This document shows, piece by piece, positions 28,301-35,717 of a stretch of 64,000 nucleotides of DNA. The DNA lies in NCBI GenBank assembly GCA_035943995.1, contig DASZBS010000121.1, forward strand, positions 134,392 through 198,391, given 5' to 3'. The notes beneath the pieces were generated by a model that made no database searches, was not told the origin of the DNA, and saw only the letters and a program-made list of their open reading frames with translations. A program made the position numbers and the translations under genes. Each line of letters starts with the position of its first letter. Position 1 is the stretch's first letter. The DNA comes from Vulcanimicrobium sp035943995 (GTDB lineage: Bacteria; Vulcanimicrobiota; Vulcanimicrobiia; Vulcanimicrobiales; Vulcanimicrobiaceae).

Positions 28301-28852
28301 GAGCGAATCGATACCAGCTACTGCCTGCGCCTGTGCGGCGAGCTCGGCGCCGCGAAGGCGAGCGCGGAAGCGGCGCTCGCGATCGCGCGCGACATCAAGT
28401 CGCAACATCTCGAGTCCGCGGCGCTCGGCACGCTCGGCGCGGCGGAGTGCGCGCTCGGCGACCACGCTGCGGCGATCGCGCACCTCACGCCCGCGGTCGA
28501 GCTGCGGCGCCCGGCCGGCGCGACGCCGCGGCTGGGCGACAACCTCTGCGCGCTCGCGCTCGCGTCGCTATGCGCCGGCGACGCGGACGGCGCGCGGCGC
28601 GCGGCCGACGAGCTGCTCGCGCTCTACGACGCGAACCCCAAGCTCGCGCCGCAGCCGACGGAGTGGCTGTGGACCGCCGCGCAGGTCGCGCTCGGGACCG
28701 AGCGCGCGGACGCGGCGCGCAAGCTGCTGCGCCAGGCGTATTCGGTGATGCAGGCCCGCGCGGCCGTCATCGACGATGCGGCCACGCGGGCGGCGTATCT
28801 CGCGCTTCCGTTCAACCGTGCGGTTGCGGACGCGCTTTCGGTCGCGTCCTAG
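25340..28852 (+). CDS. SARP/BTAD-type regulator with AAA ATPase and TPR domains
   Basis: 1170 residues from ATG 25340 (MLRVQLFGRPRLSL). An N-terminal winged-helix DNA-binding region (about 1-95) leads into a BTAD domain (about 100-245). The ATPase module (about 265-640) has Walker A GGEAGIGKTRL near 293 and Walker B VVLVVEDVHWAG near 405. The C-terminal half is TPR-like repeats. This layout matches large transcriptional activators of the AfsR/MalT-like type that use ATP to switch on target genes, often in secondary metabolism. Whether it controls the NRPS operon 16 kb away is unknown. Its stop overlaps that of the methyltransferase. Confidence 0.87.
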   Translation: MLRVQLFGRPRLSLDDVVLSAGGRPKVMPLLGYLLVHRGAPVPRRTVANALWPDDAEDEARANLRRHLNYLHALLPPAAEGRPWVLSSAGQLRWNPACDLWLDVDEFERRVAQPQRLADAVELYGGDLLASVDEEWLEPERERLKTLYRRSLETLVASLRAARDYAPAIVAAQRLLADDPWREDVARTLIRLRHEAGDRAGALQECERFARALRDELGTGPMAETLALFASVEEDAAPADDASAPARSGAARDVAGAAFTSLPFVGRDAELAALRERWDAAVAGHGGLVLVGGEAGIGKTRLVREFAAQCEARGAQTYSAGTTLPETVPYQPFVTLLRVVAPLAATVSVDPLWLSAIAALAPSIAEHARDLPPLAAVDPGRERIRLFEACSSVWEAIATRRPVVLVVEDVHWAGAATLGLLEHLARGALRSRVLLVATYREDELDLSHRLRAMRRRLERDASASHVALSRLAREHVEELVRTLGDVDDPHGLARALHERSDGNPFFLEEMLRDLGETGRLRLGAASPPAAPSAENVPPAVRDVLDARLARLGERARTLAEVAAVIGRGFDVELLRETTGWLEAAVLDALGELTDRRIVGEQPASNGYDYAFNHHLIRTIVYERVAPAARARRHRRIAHVMTELYAERGDDVAAELALHWDRGGEPELAAERYLAAARRALDVYGNEDAARNLVRALELSTSRRVRFDALLLRERIAAADGDRALQAEITGELTRLARAIDDEDAACAALERRVALADVTGDRRRERVLLALLRRRARRSGAVRWQAAWLEGEARYRRAINDFGAARDAFAELIALTEHTGDRSAHANARLAFADTYIYEGRLDEAYRALDELRAAVHADGDQGALVRTLIAFSRAALAQQDYAAMSRFATEAHDVSRAIGDREGEALALHTIANGLVYTFRVGDAESYYVRALEIYERIGHRVGLASIFVDLGLFHTELGLLDRALEFYARAREITGEIGFPFVACVERIDTSYCLRLCGELGAAKASAEAALAIARDIKSQHLESAALGTLGAAECALGDHAAAIAHLTPAVELRRPAGATPRLGDNLCALALASLCAGDADGARRAADELLALYDANPKLAPQPTEWLWTAAQVALGTERADAARKLLRQAYSVMQARAAVIDDAATRAAYLALPFNRAVADALSVAS

Positions 28853-29940
28853 GGCCGCGCCTCGTACACGAGGTTGAACGGCGTCTCGGTCGCGCGGCGG
28901 AACTGCGTGAAGCCCGCTTCGGTGAAGATCGCGCGCATGCGCGCTTCGCCGGATTGCGCGCCGAGCGCGAGGCCCGGTGTCTGCGACATGCCCGCGGGCG
29001 TGCACAGGATCGTCGATGCGGCGTAGAACAACCGGCCGACCGGGTTGAGGTTGTCTTCGAGCTTGTCGTTCGCGAACGGCTCGACCATCATGAACGTGCC
29101 GCCCGGAGCGAGCGCCTCGCGCATGTGTTTTGCGGCGCCGATGGGATCGCCCATGTCGTGCACGCAGTCGAAACAGGCGATGAAGTCGTAGCCGCTCCCC
29201 GGGAACGTCTGCGCCGAGGCGACCTCGAACCGCACGCGGTCGCCGACGCGGGCTTTGTCGGCGGCGCGGCGCGCGGCGGCAATCGAGCCGTCGTGGTAGT
29301 CGTAGCCGACGAACGTCGACTTCGGATACGCCTTCGCCATGACGATCGTCGACGTGCCCAGCCCGCAGCCGACGTCCGCAACGGACGCCCCCGCTTTGAG
29401 CTTCGCTTCGACGCCGTCGAGCGCCGGGATCCATTCCGGCACGAGATGCGCGTTGTAGCCCGGCCGGAAGAAACGTTCCGTCGCGCCGAACAGCCGCTGG
29501 TCGTGCTCGTGCCAGCCGAAGCCGCGGCCGGTCTTGAACGACTCGCTGATCTGCGGCTCGTCGCCGTAAAGCGTTTGCACGATCTGGTACAGGCCGCACA
29601 GCAGCACGGGACTCGACTCGTCCGCGAGCACTGGCTGATGCTCGGGCGGCAGCGTGAACTTCGCGGTTGACGGATCGTATTCGAGATAGCCGCTCGCGGC
29701 TTGATTCGCAAGCCACTCGCGCACGTAGCGTTCGTGCGTCCCGGTTTTTTCGGCGAGCCCTTGCGACGTCAGCGGGCCGTGCTCCGCGAGCGCGCGGTAC
29801 AAGCCGAGCCGGTCGCCGATGATCACGAGCGCGCCGGTGGCCGCCGCGCCCACCTCGCCGACCATCTTGCCGACGAACGCGTGGAGCTTGGCCTTGTCGA
29901 ACGGCGCGGGGACAGTTGCGGGTGCGGCCGCGGTCGTCAC
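28849..29940 (-). CDS. Class I SAM-dependent methyltransferase with N-terminal winged helix
   Basis: 363 residues from a GTG at 29940 that overlaps the DUF1059 stop. An N-terminal winged-helix/dimerisation region (about 15-100: GDRLGLYRALAEHGPLTSQGLAEKTGTHERYVREWL) is followed by a Rossmann methyltransferase domain with VADVGCGLGTS, an acidic residue in VGYDYHDGS and FDCVHDMGDP. The architecture matches Rv2258c-like small-molecule methyltransferases. The substrate is unknown. The last codon and stop share a CTAG with the convergent regulator gene. Confidence 0.88.
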   Translation of the reverse strand: MTTAAAPATVPAPFDKAKLHAFVGKMVGEVGAAATGALVIIGDRLGLYRALAEHGPLTSQGLAEKTGTHERYVREWLANQAASGYLEYDPSTAKFTLPPEHQPVLADESSPVLLCGLYQIVQTLYGDEPQISESFKTGRGFGWHEHDQRLFGATERFFRPGYNAHLVPEWIPALDGVEAKLKAGASVADVGCGLGTSTIVMAKAYPKSTFVGYDYHDGSIAAARRAADKARVGDRVRFEVASAQTFPGSGYDFIACFDCVHDMGDPIGAAKHMREALAPGGTFMMVEPFANDKLEDNLNPVGRLFYAASTILCTPAGMSQTPGLALGAQSGEARMRAIFTEAGFTQFRRATETPFNLVYEARP

Positions 29941-30131
29941 GCGCGCTCCTCCCGCAGGCCGGACCGGATCATCTCGCGCAGCTCGGGACCGTCCTGGTGC
30001 CCATGGCTGCTGACGGCGTGCTGCGAAGCGGCGAGCAGCACCTCGTCGGGCGTTCCGGATATCTTGAGCGAGCAGTTGTTTTCGCTCGGAAACTCGCGGC
30101 AGTCGATGTACGAACGGACGGCTGTGGTCAT
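29937..30131 (-). CDS. DUF1059-family small protein
   Basis: 64 residues. Conserved features of the family are all present: the early Cys in DCREFPSENNC, the second Cys, HAVSSHGHQDGPELREMIR. The Cys/His pattern suggests a small metal-binding protein, though I know of no proven function. It precedes and overlaps the methyltransferase gene (GTGA), implying coupled translation. A TGAG direct repeat lies about 61 bases upstream of its start. Confidence 0.88.
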   Translation of the reverse strand: MTTAVRSYIDCREFPSENNCSLKISGTPDEVLLAASQHAVSSHGHQDGPELREMIRSGLREERA

Positions 30132-30192
30132 GGCGACCCTCCTAGGCTGGCGTGATGCGAGGCACCCCGCCGCCCAGATTAGGCCGTCACCG

Positions 30193-30210
30193 TCTCAGGA
30201 GCGTCTCAAA
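30193..30210 (-). promoter_or_regulatory. TGAGA direct repeat upstream of DUF1059 gene
   Basis: TCTCA occurs at 30193 and 30204 on the plus strand, starts 11 bases apart; on the minus strand this reads TGAGA twice and points toward the DUF1059 gene. The surrounding 24 bases are almost identical to those at 32038-32061. It is similar to the repeats before the cupredoxin and SCO genes. Confidence 0.45.
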
Positions 30211-30264
30211 ACGTTGGAGTATCCCGAAATTTTGCGTCCTTGCGATGAACCGGGCCCGACACGG

Positions 30265-31419
30265 TCACGGGCCGGAAAACCGCTCGATCGGCGCATCGAT
30301 CACTTCGTTGAGATACTGCTGGCTTCGGGTGACGCCGCCGAGAATGTACACGGTACCGCGGTAGTCGACGGTCGTGTGTCCCCAGCGCGGGTTCGGGAAG
30401 AAGTCCTGTGCGGGGAGGACCACCCACGGCGAATTTCCGCCCGGTCCTGAGGTTGACGAACGCTCGATCTCGTTGAGGTAGACGCCGCCGCCCGCGTTGC
30501 CGCCGAACACGATCAGCTCTGCCGCGCGCGCGTCGTCATGCGGCACGACGATCATCGTGTGGCCGTACCGGCCGACGTGCATCGCGTTCGGGCTCTTCTT
30601 CCACGGATTTAGGGAGCCGTCGCTGTTGAGGCATGAGTACTGGACGTCCGCAAAGATGTCGGTGAACGCGTCGCCCCAACCGCCGACGACGTACAAGCAG
30701 CCGTTGACGATCGCCGTGGCTGGCGACGAGCGGCCGCGGTCGAACGTCATCGGGCTGAGCGTCCACGGCCCGACGCCGCCGTCGTCCGCGAGCCGCGCGT
30801 ATTCCACGGTGTTGAAGTGCACGGTGTTGCCGTTGACGTCGCCGACCCCGCCGACCGCATAGAGGTACGCCCGTCCGTCGATGCGATAGACGACGCTGCT
30901 CTGCACCGCGCGCGGGACGTTGAGGTGGTGGGGGCTCGTCGTCCACCCGTCCGGTGCGATCGTTCCGTCTTCGTTCGTGCGCGCGTACTGGACGTCGTCG
31001 AAGTACGTGAAGCCGTCGCCGCCGGCGACGAGGTAGATGCGGTCTCGATATGCCGCGCTGCTATGCCCGAGGCGCGCCGTTTTGAACGGCGTCGTCGTCC
31101 GCCAGCCGCTGGGCGCGATCCCGCCGCTCGGAAGCAGCCTCGCGACTTGAACGTCGTCATAGAGGTTCAACTGCTGCAGCACCGGGTCGTACGAGTACCC
31201 GCCAAACACGTACGCGCGATCGTCTATGCGAACGCTCTGGTGCGAGACCCGCCCCGTCGTGAACGGAATCGTCTCCGTCCACGGCATCGCACCGACAGCG
31301 ACGTTCTGCACCGCTCGCGGCGCATTCTGCGCCGGCAGTGTCGAACCGCTGCGGCCTGGCCCACCGCAACCGCCAAGGAACGCCGCGACGGCGATCGTCG
31401 CGAAAATCGATCTTCTCAT
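30265..31419 (-). CDS. Kelch-repeat beta-propeller lipoprotein
   Basis: About 384 residues from ATG 31419 (MRRSIFATIAVAAF), which has GAGG six bases upstream. Lipobox AAFLGGC. Six or so kelch-like repeats follow, each with a double-glycine strand such as RAYVFGGY, RIYLVAGG, YLYAVGG, CLYVVGGW, LIVFGGN and TVYILGG, so a propeller of about six blades is expected. It would sit on the membrane surface, perhaps binding a glycan or protein. The first blade opens with W-x-x-x-x-x-x-x-R-x-x-H, repeated later. The preceding gene on the strand encodes a DUF4430-like protein 29 bases away. Confidence 0.85.
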   Translation of the reverse strand: MRRSIFATIAVAAFLGGCGGPGRSGSTLPAQNAPRAVQNVAVGAMPWTETIPFTTGRVSHQSVRIDDRAYVFGGYSYDPVLQQLNLYDDVQVARLLPSGGIAPSGWRTTTPFKTARLGHSSAAYRDRIYLVAGGDGFTYFDDVQYARTNEDGTIAPDGWTTSPHHLNVPRAVQSSVVYRIDGRAYLYAVGGVGDVNGNTVHFNTVEYARLADDGGVGPWTLSPMTFDRGRSSPATAIVNGCLYVVGGWGDAFTDIFADVQYSCLNSDGSLNPWKKSPNAMHVGRYGHTMIVVPHDDARAAELIVFGGNAGGGVYLNEIERSSTSGPGGNSPWVVLPAQDFFPNPRWGHTTVDYRGTVYILGGVTRSQQYLNEVIDAPIERFSGP

Positions 31420-31448
31420 GAGCATCCTCACGCGTGGAAGAAACGTCG

Positions 31449-31808
31449 CTAAAAGCCCGGGTGCGTCGCCTGTTTGTGCCGGCTGCTGAAGTGCTTGTAG
31501 TCCCAAGCGATGCTTTCACCGCCGTTGAGAACGTATGCGGCGGCGCCGATCGTCGGTTCCTGACCGTTGACGAAATAGACCCAATAGTAGCCCGTGCCCG
31601 AATTCTGGCTGACGCCGCCGATACCGGTCACGTAGAGACTCGGGCCGCTGCCCTGGGATGTCGGCTGGAGCGGAGGCTGGAGCGCCCCGGAGTTCAGCAC
31701 GTCCCAAACCGTCGTGACGCCGGGGGTGATCGCAACGTCGTCGTCCGCCTGCCACGGCGGGTCGTGGAACTCACTACCCCAATCCACGAAATGGTTGACG
31801 GTACTCAT
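31449..31808 (-). CDS. DUF4430-like small protein
   Basis: 119 residues from ATG 31808. The C-terminal half (GYYWVYFVNGQEPTIGAAAY and GESIAWDYKHFS) matches the DUF4430 fold, a ubiquitin-like domain related to the transcobalamin C-terminus that often occurs in surface proteins. The N-terminus lacks a signal peptide, which is unusual for the family, and no upstream in-frame start restores one. It precedes the kelch lipoprotein on the same strand. A TGAGA repeat lies about 235 bases upstream. Confidence 0.6.
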   Translation of the reverse strand: MSTVNHFVDWGSEFHDPPWQADDDVAITPGVTTVWDVLNSGALQPPLQPTSQGSGPSLYVTGIGGVSQNSGTGYYWVYFVNGQEPTIGAAAYVLNGGESIAWDYKHFSSRHKQATHPGF

Positions 31809-32042
31809 CGTGTTCGTCCTCTGGGCGCTGGGTCAGAAATGCCGCGCTGCCATTCCGGAACGGTGCGCCGCACGCACTCCGGACGAGCACGAAACTCTCA
31901 TCGCCTACCCCTCACCGTATCGCGCAGTATAGCACGACCTAGTGGGCAATACAACCATGCATGGGACGGCAAGACGCTGTCGCTGTCGCCGCCGGTCGCG
32001 CACGAGCTAATCTACGTGCATTACGCGCGCGGCTTTGCACCG

Positions 32043-32060
32043 TCTCAGGAGCGTTCTCAA
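32043..32060 (-). promoter_or_regulatory. Second copy of the TGAGA repeat, in the gap before the DUF4430 gene
   Basis: TCTCA at 32043 and 32055 are 12 bases apart, one more than at 30193; otherwise the 24-base context is nearly identical. It lies just downstream of the retropepsin-like gene and upstream of the DUF4430 gene in a 279-base non-coding stretch (31809-32087) in which I see nothing else. Confidence 0.4.
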
Positions 32061-32087
32061 AAGGTACGCCGTCACGGACCGCTGATT

Positions 32088-33245
32088 CTATCGGCTGACG
32101 GTCAGCTTCATCGCATCGAAATCGAGCGTCAGCTCCGTCTTTCGGAAGAACTCGTGCGATACCAATCCCCCGACCTGGAACGGAAAGATCTGGAACTGGT
32201 CGGCGTCCGGGAAGAAGAGCCCTGAAACGTTGCGTTTCGTCAGGTTTCCGATCGACACCGCGGGCACCGTGAACGACTGCGTGCGCACCGCTCCCCCTCC
32301 GCCGGCGAAAGAACCGCTGTGCGCGCCTGCGAGCGAGACCTTCGCGGCGGCCAGCTGCTCGCTGCTGAGCTGCACGCCGATACCCTCGCCGCCGGTGTCG
32401 ATGCTGAACAGCTGCTCGGGGGCGCCGTTGACCCGCGCTGGGGCGAAGATGAAGTGGTCGGCCACCAGCCACATCGGCACGACCGCGGCTCCGGCCCTTG
32501 CGGCCGCACGCGCAACGGCGGCGGAATCGGAGTGCGGGCGCAGGATCAAGGCCCCGTGGCGGTAGTCGATCGTCGAGAGGAAGTGCCGCAGGAAGATCGT
32601 CCCGATCGCGCCGTCGATATCGCGCCCGGCGAGACGAAGCGGCTCCGCCGTCACCATGATCGGGATGCTGCGCACCGTAAGACCGGCGAGGTCGACCTGC
32701 CGAATCTGGCCCGAACGCATCTCGGCGCGCTTGCCGCCGGCAAAGATCCCGATGCCGGCGACGTGCGATGCGACGCCCAGGCGCTTCGCGCCCGCTGCGG
32801 TCAGATCGACCGCGCCCCCGCCGGTATCCAGCACCAGCAGCGCGGTCTTTCCGTTGATCGTCGCGCGCACGACCGGCAACGGGTCCGTCGCAACGAACGG
32901 GATCCGCACCGGGCCGGCCGGCATCGAGATGCGGAAATTCTCCGTGCTCGGTTCGCGCCCGGCGAGCGCTCGCAGCCGCGATTGCGTCACCGTGTCGTCG
33001 GGATTGACGCGCGCGGCCTCCGCCAAGTACGTTCGCGCACGCCGCAGATCGTTCTGGTAGAGATAGACCGATCCGAGCCCGCGCAGGGCGCCGGGGTCGT
33101 GCGGTGATGTCGCGAGCTGGGCCGCATATGCGGCGCGCGCGGCGTCGAAGTGCCCCCGCTGGAATTCGGCGTCACCCGTACTTTGCGCCGCGGATGCCCC
33201 CGCCACGGCAAGGACTGCGGATAGCGCCATCGAGACGAAACTCAT
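32088..33245 (-). CDS. Secreted retropepsin-like aspartyl protease-fold protein with TPR segment
   Basis: About 385 residues from ATG 33245 (MSFVSMALSAVLAV); a TTG at 33254 is an alternative but leaves poor ribosome-site spacing. A signal peptide is followed by a short TPR-like helical region (about 25-95). Two aspartyl-protease half-domains follow, each with a D-T-G: VLDTGGG near 140 and SIDTGGE near 283, a duplicated retropepsin arrangement in one chain. It may process periplasmic proteins, but catalytic activity is unproven. It starts 13 bases after the ABC exporter stop and probably shares its transcript. Confidence 0.8.
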   Translation of the reverse strand: MSFVSMALSAVLAVAGASAAQSTGDAEFQRGHFDAARAAYAAQLATSPHDPGALRGLGSVYLYQNDLRRARTYLAEAARVNPDDTVTQSRLRALAGREPSTENFRISMPAGPVRIPFVATDPLPVVRATINGKTALLVLDTGGGAVDLTAAGAKRLGVASHVAGIGIFAGGKRAEMRSGQIRQVDLAGLTVRSIPIMVTAEPLRLAGRDIDGAIGTIFLRHFLSTIDYRHGALILRPHSDSAAVARAAARAGAAVVPMWLVADHFIFAPARVNGAPEQLFSIDTGGEGIGVQLSSEQLAAAKVSLAGAHSGSFAGGGGAVRTQSFTVPAVSIGNLTKRNVSGLFFPDADQFQIFPFQVGGLVSHEFFRKTELTLDFDAMKLTVSR

Positions 33246-33258
33246 GCCGAACAACGCC

Positions 33259-35130
33259 TCAACCGGCCGGTCGCATCTTCATCTTCATCATCGGCGGGCC
33301 GTTCGCCGCGACGACCTCACGCTCTCTTTCCGGGGCCGGCGACGTGCCGCGCTCGAACTGGGTGCGGTATAGCTGCGCGTACGCGCCGTCGCGGGCGAGC
33401 AAGTCGGCGTGCTTACCGGATTCCACGATCCGGCCCCCGTCGACGACGAAGATCACGTCGGCCGACACGATGGTCGACAAGCGATGCGCGATCACCAGGC
33501 TCGTGCGCCCGCGCATCACCTTCTCGAACGCGGCCTGGATGAGCGCCTCGTTCTCGGAATCCAGCGAGCTGGTCGCTTCGTCGAGGATGAGGATCTGAGG
33601 ATTCTTCAAGAGCACGCGCGCGATCGCGAGCCGCTGGCGTTCGCCGCCCGAAAGCTTGTGACCCCGCTCGCCGACGACGGTCGCGAAGCCGTCCGGAAGC
33701 GATTCGATGAACGTCAACAGGTTCGCCGCGCGCGCCGCCGCTTCGATCTCGGCGTGTGAGGCGCCGTCGCGGGCGTAGCGGAGATTCGCTTCGATGGTGT
33801 CGTGGAACAGGTACGTCTCTTGCGTGACGATGCCGATGTGCGAGCGGAGCGACTCCACGTCGAACTCCCGCACGTCGACGCCGTCGATCGTCACCCGGCC
33901 CGACTGCGGATCGTAGAAGCGCGAGACCAGGTGCGTCAGCGTCGTCTTTCCCGCACCCGACGGGCCGACGAGCGCCGCCACCTGTCCCGGTTCGATCGTC
34001 AGGTTGACGTCGCGCAGCGCCGGGCGCTCCGGCACGTACGAGAAGTTCACGTTATCGAACGCGACGGCGCCCGTCGCCGCCGTCATCCGGCGCGAGCCCG
34101 AGGGCTCGCGAACGAGGTCGAGGTACTCGAAGATGCGCTCGAACACCGCCAGGGCGCTGACGACCTGCACCTGCACGCCCACGAGTTGGGACGCCGGCCC
34201 GTAGAGCCGCGCGAGCAGCGCGACGAACGCGACGACCGTACCGATGGAGATCTCGCCGCGCAGAAAGAGAAAGCCGCCGGCCAACCACACGATCGCCGGT
34301 CCGACGGTGACCATCGCGTTGATGAGCCCCATGAACCACCGGCCCACCATCGCCAGCGAGATCTCGGCCTTCATCAGATCGCCGGCGAGCCGGGCATACC
34401 GCTCGCCCTCGAACGCCGCGCGCACGAACGACTTCACGAGCGTGATCCCGGAGATCGAGAGCGCCTCCTGCGTGATGCCCTGCATCTCATCGCGCTTCTC
34501 GCGCGTCGCCTTCTTCACCGTGTACATGCGCTTGCCGACCGGCAGCAGCGGCGCGACCATCAACGGCAGGACGACGAGCGCGACGAGCGCGAGCTTCCAG
34601 CTTATGGCCAGCATCGCGACGACCGCGCTCACGATGATCACGGCGTTGGTGAGAACCGAGGAGAGGGTCACGGTGACGACGCTCTCCACGTTGTCGACAT
34701 CGCTGGTCACGCGGTTCATGATCTTGCCGGTCTTCGTGCTGGTGAAGAACGAGATCGGCATGGCAAACAGGTGCGACACCAGCCCGATGCGCAGATCGCG
34801 CATGATGCCTTGACCGACGACCGAGTTGAAAAACCCCTGAGCGACGCCGCAAAGCGCGACGACCAGAGCCGCGCCGATCATCAGCGCTACGTCGGTCGCC
34901 AGGCCCTGCGGGTTACGGTGAGCGAGCGATACGTCGAGGATGTGCTTGCTCAACACGGCGGGCGCGAGCCCGAGAACGGCAGCAGCGAGGATGCACGACA
35001 GGATCACCAGCTCCTGGCGCCAGTACGGCAGAAATAGCTTCGCTATTCGGCGCGCGTCGACGGGGCGCGTCAGCTTGGGCTTTTGCCCGCTGAAGCGCTC
35101 GTCGTCACCCTGCCGCTTGATCATCATCAT
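33259..35130 (-). CDS. MsbA/LmrA-type ABC exporter (fused membrane and ATPase domains)
   Basis: 623 residues. Six transmembrane helices fill about 40-335. The nucleotide-binding domain has Walker A GPSGAGKTT (about 400-408), signature LSGGERQR, Walker B ILILDEATSSLD and the H-loop HRLST. One full protein is a half-transporter that works as a homodimer exporting lipids, peptides or drugs. It could export the NRPS product, but 11 kb separates them and the direct neighbours are a Spy-like protein and a retropepsin-like protein. Confidence 0.92.
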   Translation of the reverse strand: MMMIKRQGDDERFSGQKPKLTRPVDARRIAKLFLPYWRQELVILSCILAAAVLGLAPAVLSKHILDVSLAHRNPQGLATDVALMIGAALVVALCGVAQGFFNSVVGQGIMRDLRIGLVSHLFAMPISFFTSTKTGKIMNRVTSDVDNVESVVTVTLSSVLTNAVIIVSAVVAMLAISWKLALVALVVLPLMVAPLLPVGKRMYTVKKATREKRDEMQGITQEALSISGITLVKSFVRAAFEGERYARLAGDLMKAEISLAMVGRWFMGLINAMVTVGPAIVWLAGGFLFLRGEISIGTVVAFVALLARLYGPASQLVGVQVQVVSALAVFERIFEYLDLVREPSGSRRMTAATGAVAFDNVNFSYVPERPALRDVNLTIEPGQVAALVGPSGAGKTTLTHLVSRFYDPQSGRVTIDGVDVREFDVESLRSHIGIVTQETYLFHDTIEANLRYARDGASHAEIEAAARAANLLTFIESLPDGFATVVGERGHKLSGGERQRLAIARVLLKNPQILILDEATSSLDSENEALIQAAFEKVMRGRTSLVIAHRLSTIVSADVIFVVDGGRIVESGKHADLLARDGAYAQLYRTQFERGTSPAPEREREVVAANGPPMMKMKMRPAG

Positions 35131-35159
35131 CGTGCCACCCCTGCCTACTGCAATTCTCG

Positions 35160-35190
35160 GTTAATTAAAAACTCTGTAGCGCCGGGAACG
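35160..35190 (-). terminator. Possible intrinsic terminator after the Spy-like gene
   Basis: On the minus strand a short interrupted stem (GTAG..CCG with CGG..CTAC) is followed by AGAGTTTTTAATTAA. It begins a few bases after the stop at 35193. The stem is weak, so this may be leaky and allow read-through into the exporter gene. Confidence 0.4.
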
Positions 35191-35192
35191 GC

Positions 35193-35636
35193 CTACGGCG
35201 TCATGAGCTGGAGATGCTGCTCGTCGAGCAGCAGCTGCCCGGCGTCGGGCTTGGCCTCTTGCAGCATGAGCCCCGGTCCGCCGACCGCTGCAACGAGCTT
35301 GTGCTCCTGCGCACGCCGCTGGTTGTCGACGGCCAGGACGGCGGCGACCTCGCGCGGCGTCAAGGCGGCATCGACCATCTTCGTTGCTTTGTCTTCACCG
35401 ACGTGCTGCGCTTTGAGCTTCGCCACGAGCTTGCGGTGCTCGGGCGTGATCGCGGCGAGCATTTTCACGTGCGCCTGCTTGTGCAGTGCTTGGATCTGCT
35501 GCCCGAGCGCCTGCATCTTCTGCATTTGGTCCGAGCTGGGTTGCTGCTGCGCGTTGACCGCTGCGGCCGGGAGCAAAAGAGCTGCGAGCAGCGTCATGGC
35601 CAGCGTGTTCCTGAGGGGCGAGAATACGTTTTTCAC
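35193..35636 (-). CDS. Spy/CpxP-like periplasmic protein
   Basis: 147 residues from the GTG at 35636 (MKNVFSPLRNTLAM), which has GGAGG six bases upstream; the longer frame from 35657 lacks one. A signal peptide (about 1-32) precedes an all-helical, Gln/Lys-rich body (QMQKMQALGQQIQALHKQAHVKML, LTPEHRKLVAKL pattern) that resembles Spy/CpxP chaperone-type proteins, whose LTxxQ motifs are here LTPREV and TPEHRK. It probably senses or chaperones envelope proteins. Confidence 0.6.
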   Translation of the reverse strand: MKNVFSPLRNTLAMTLLAALLLPAAAVNAQQQPSSDQMQKMQALGQQIQALHKQAHVKMLAAITPEHRKLVAKLKAQHVGEDKATKMVDAALTPREVAAVLAVDNQRRAQEHKLVAAVGGPGLMLQEAKPDAGQLLLDEQHLQLMTP

Positions 35637-35717
35637 TTGAGCCTCCGAATGGTGCAAATTAGAGATGAGAGATAAAAAATGCGGTGCCGAGACGGCATCG
35701 TGACCAACTGGATGATA

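Noticed and set aside
31434..32225. 263-residue plus-strand frame across the gap and neighbouring genes
   Set aside because: It spans the antisense of two clear genes and has no recognisable domain; only the gap itself is non-coding.
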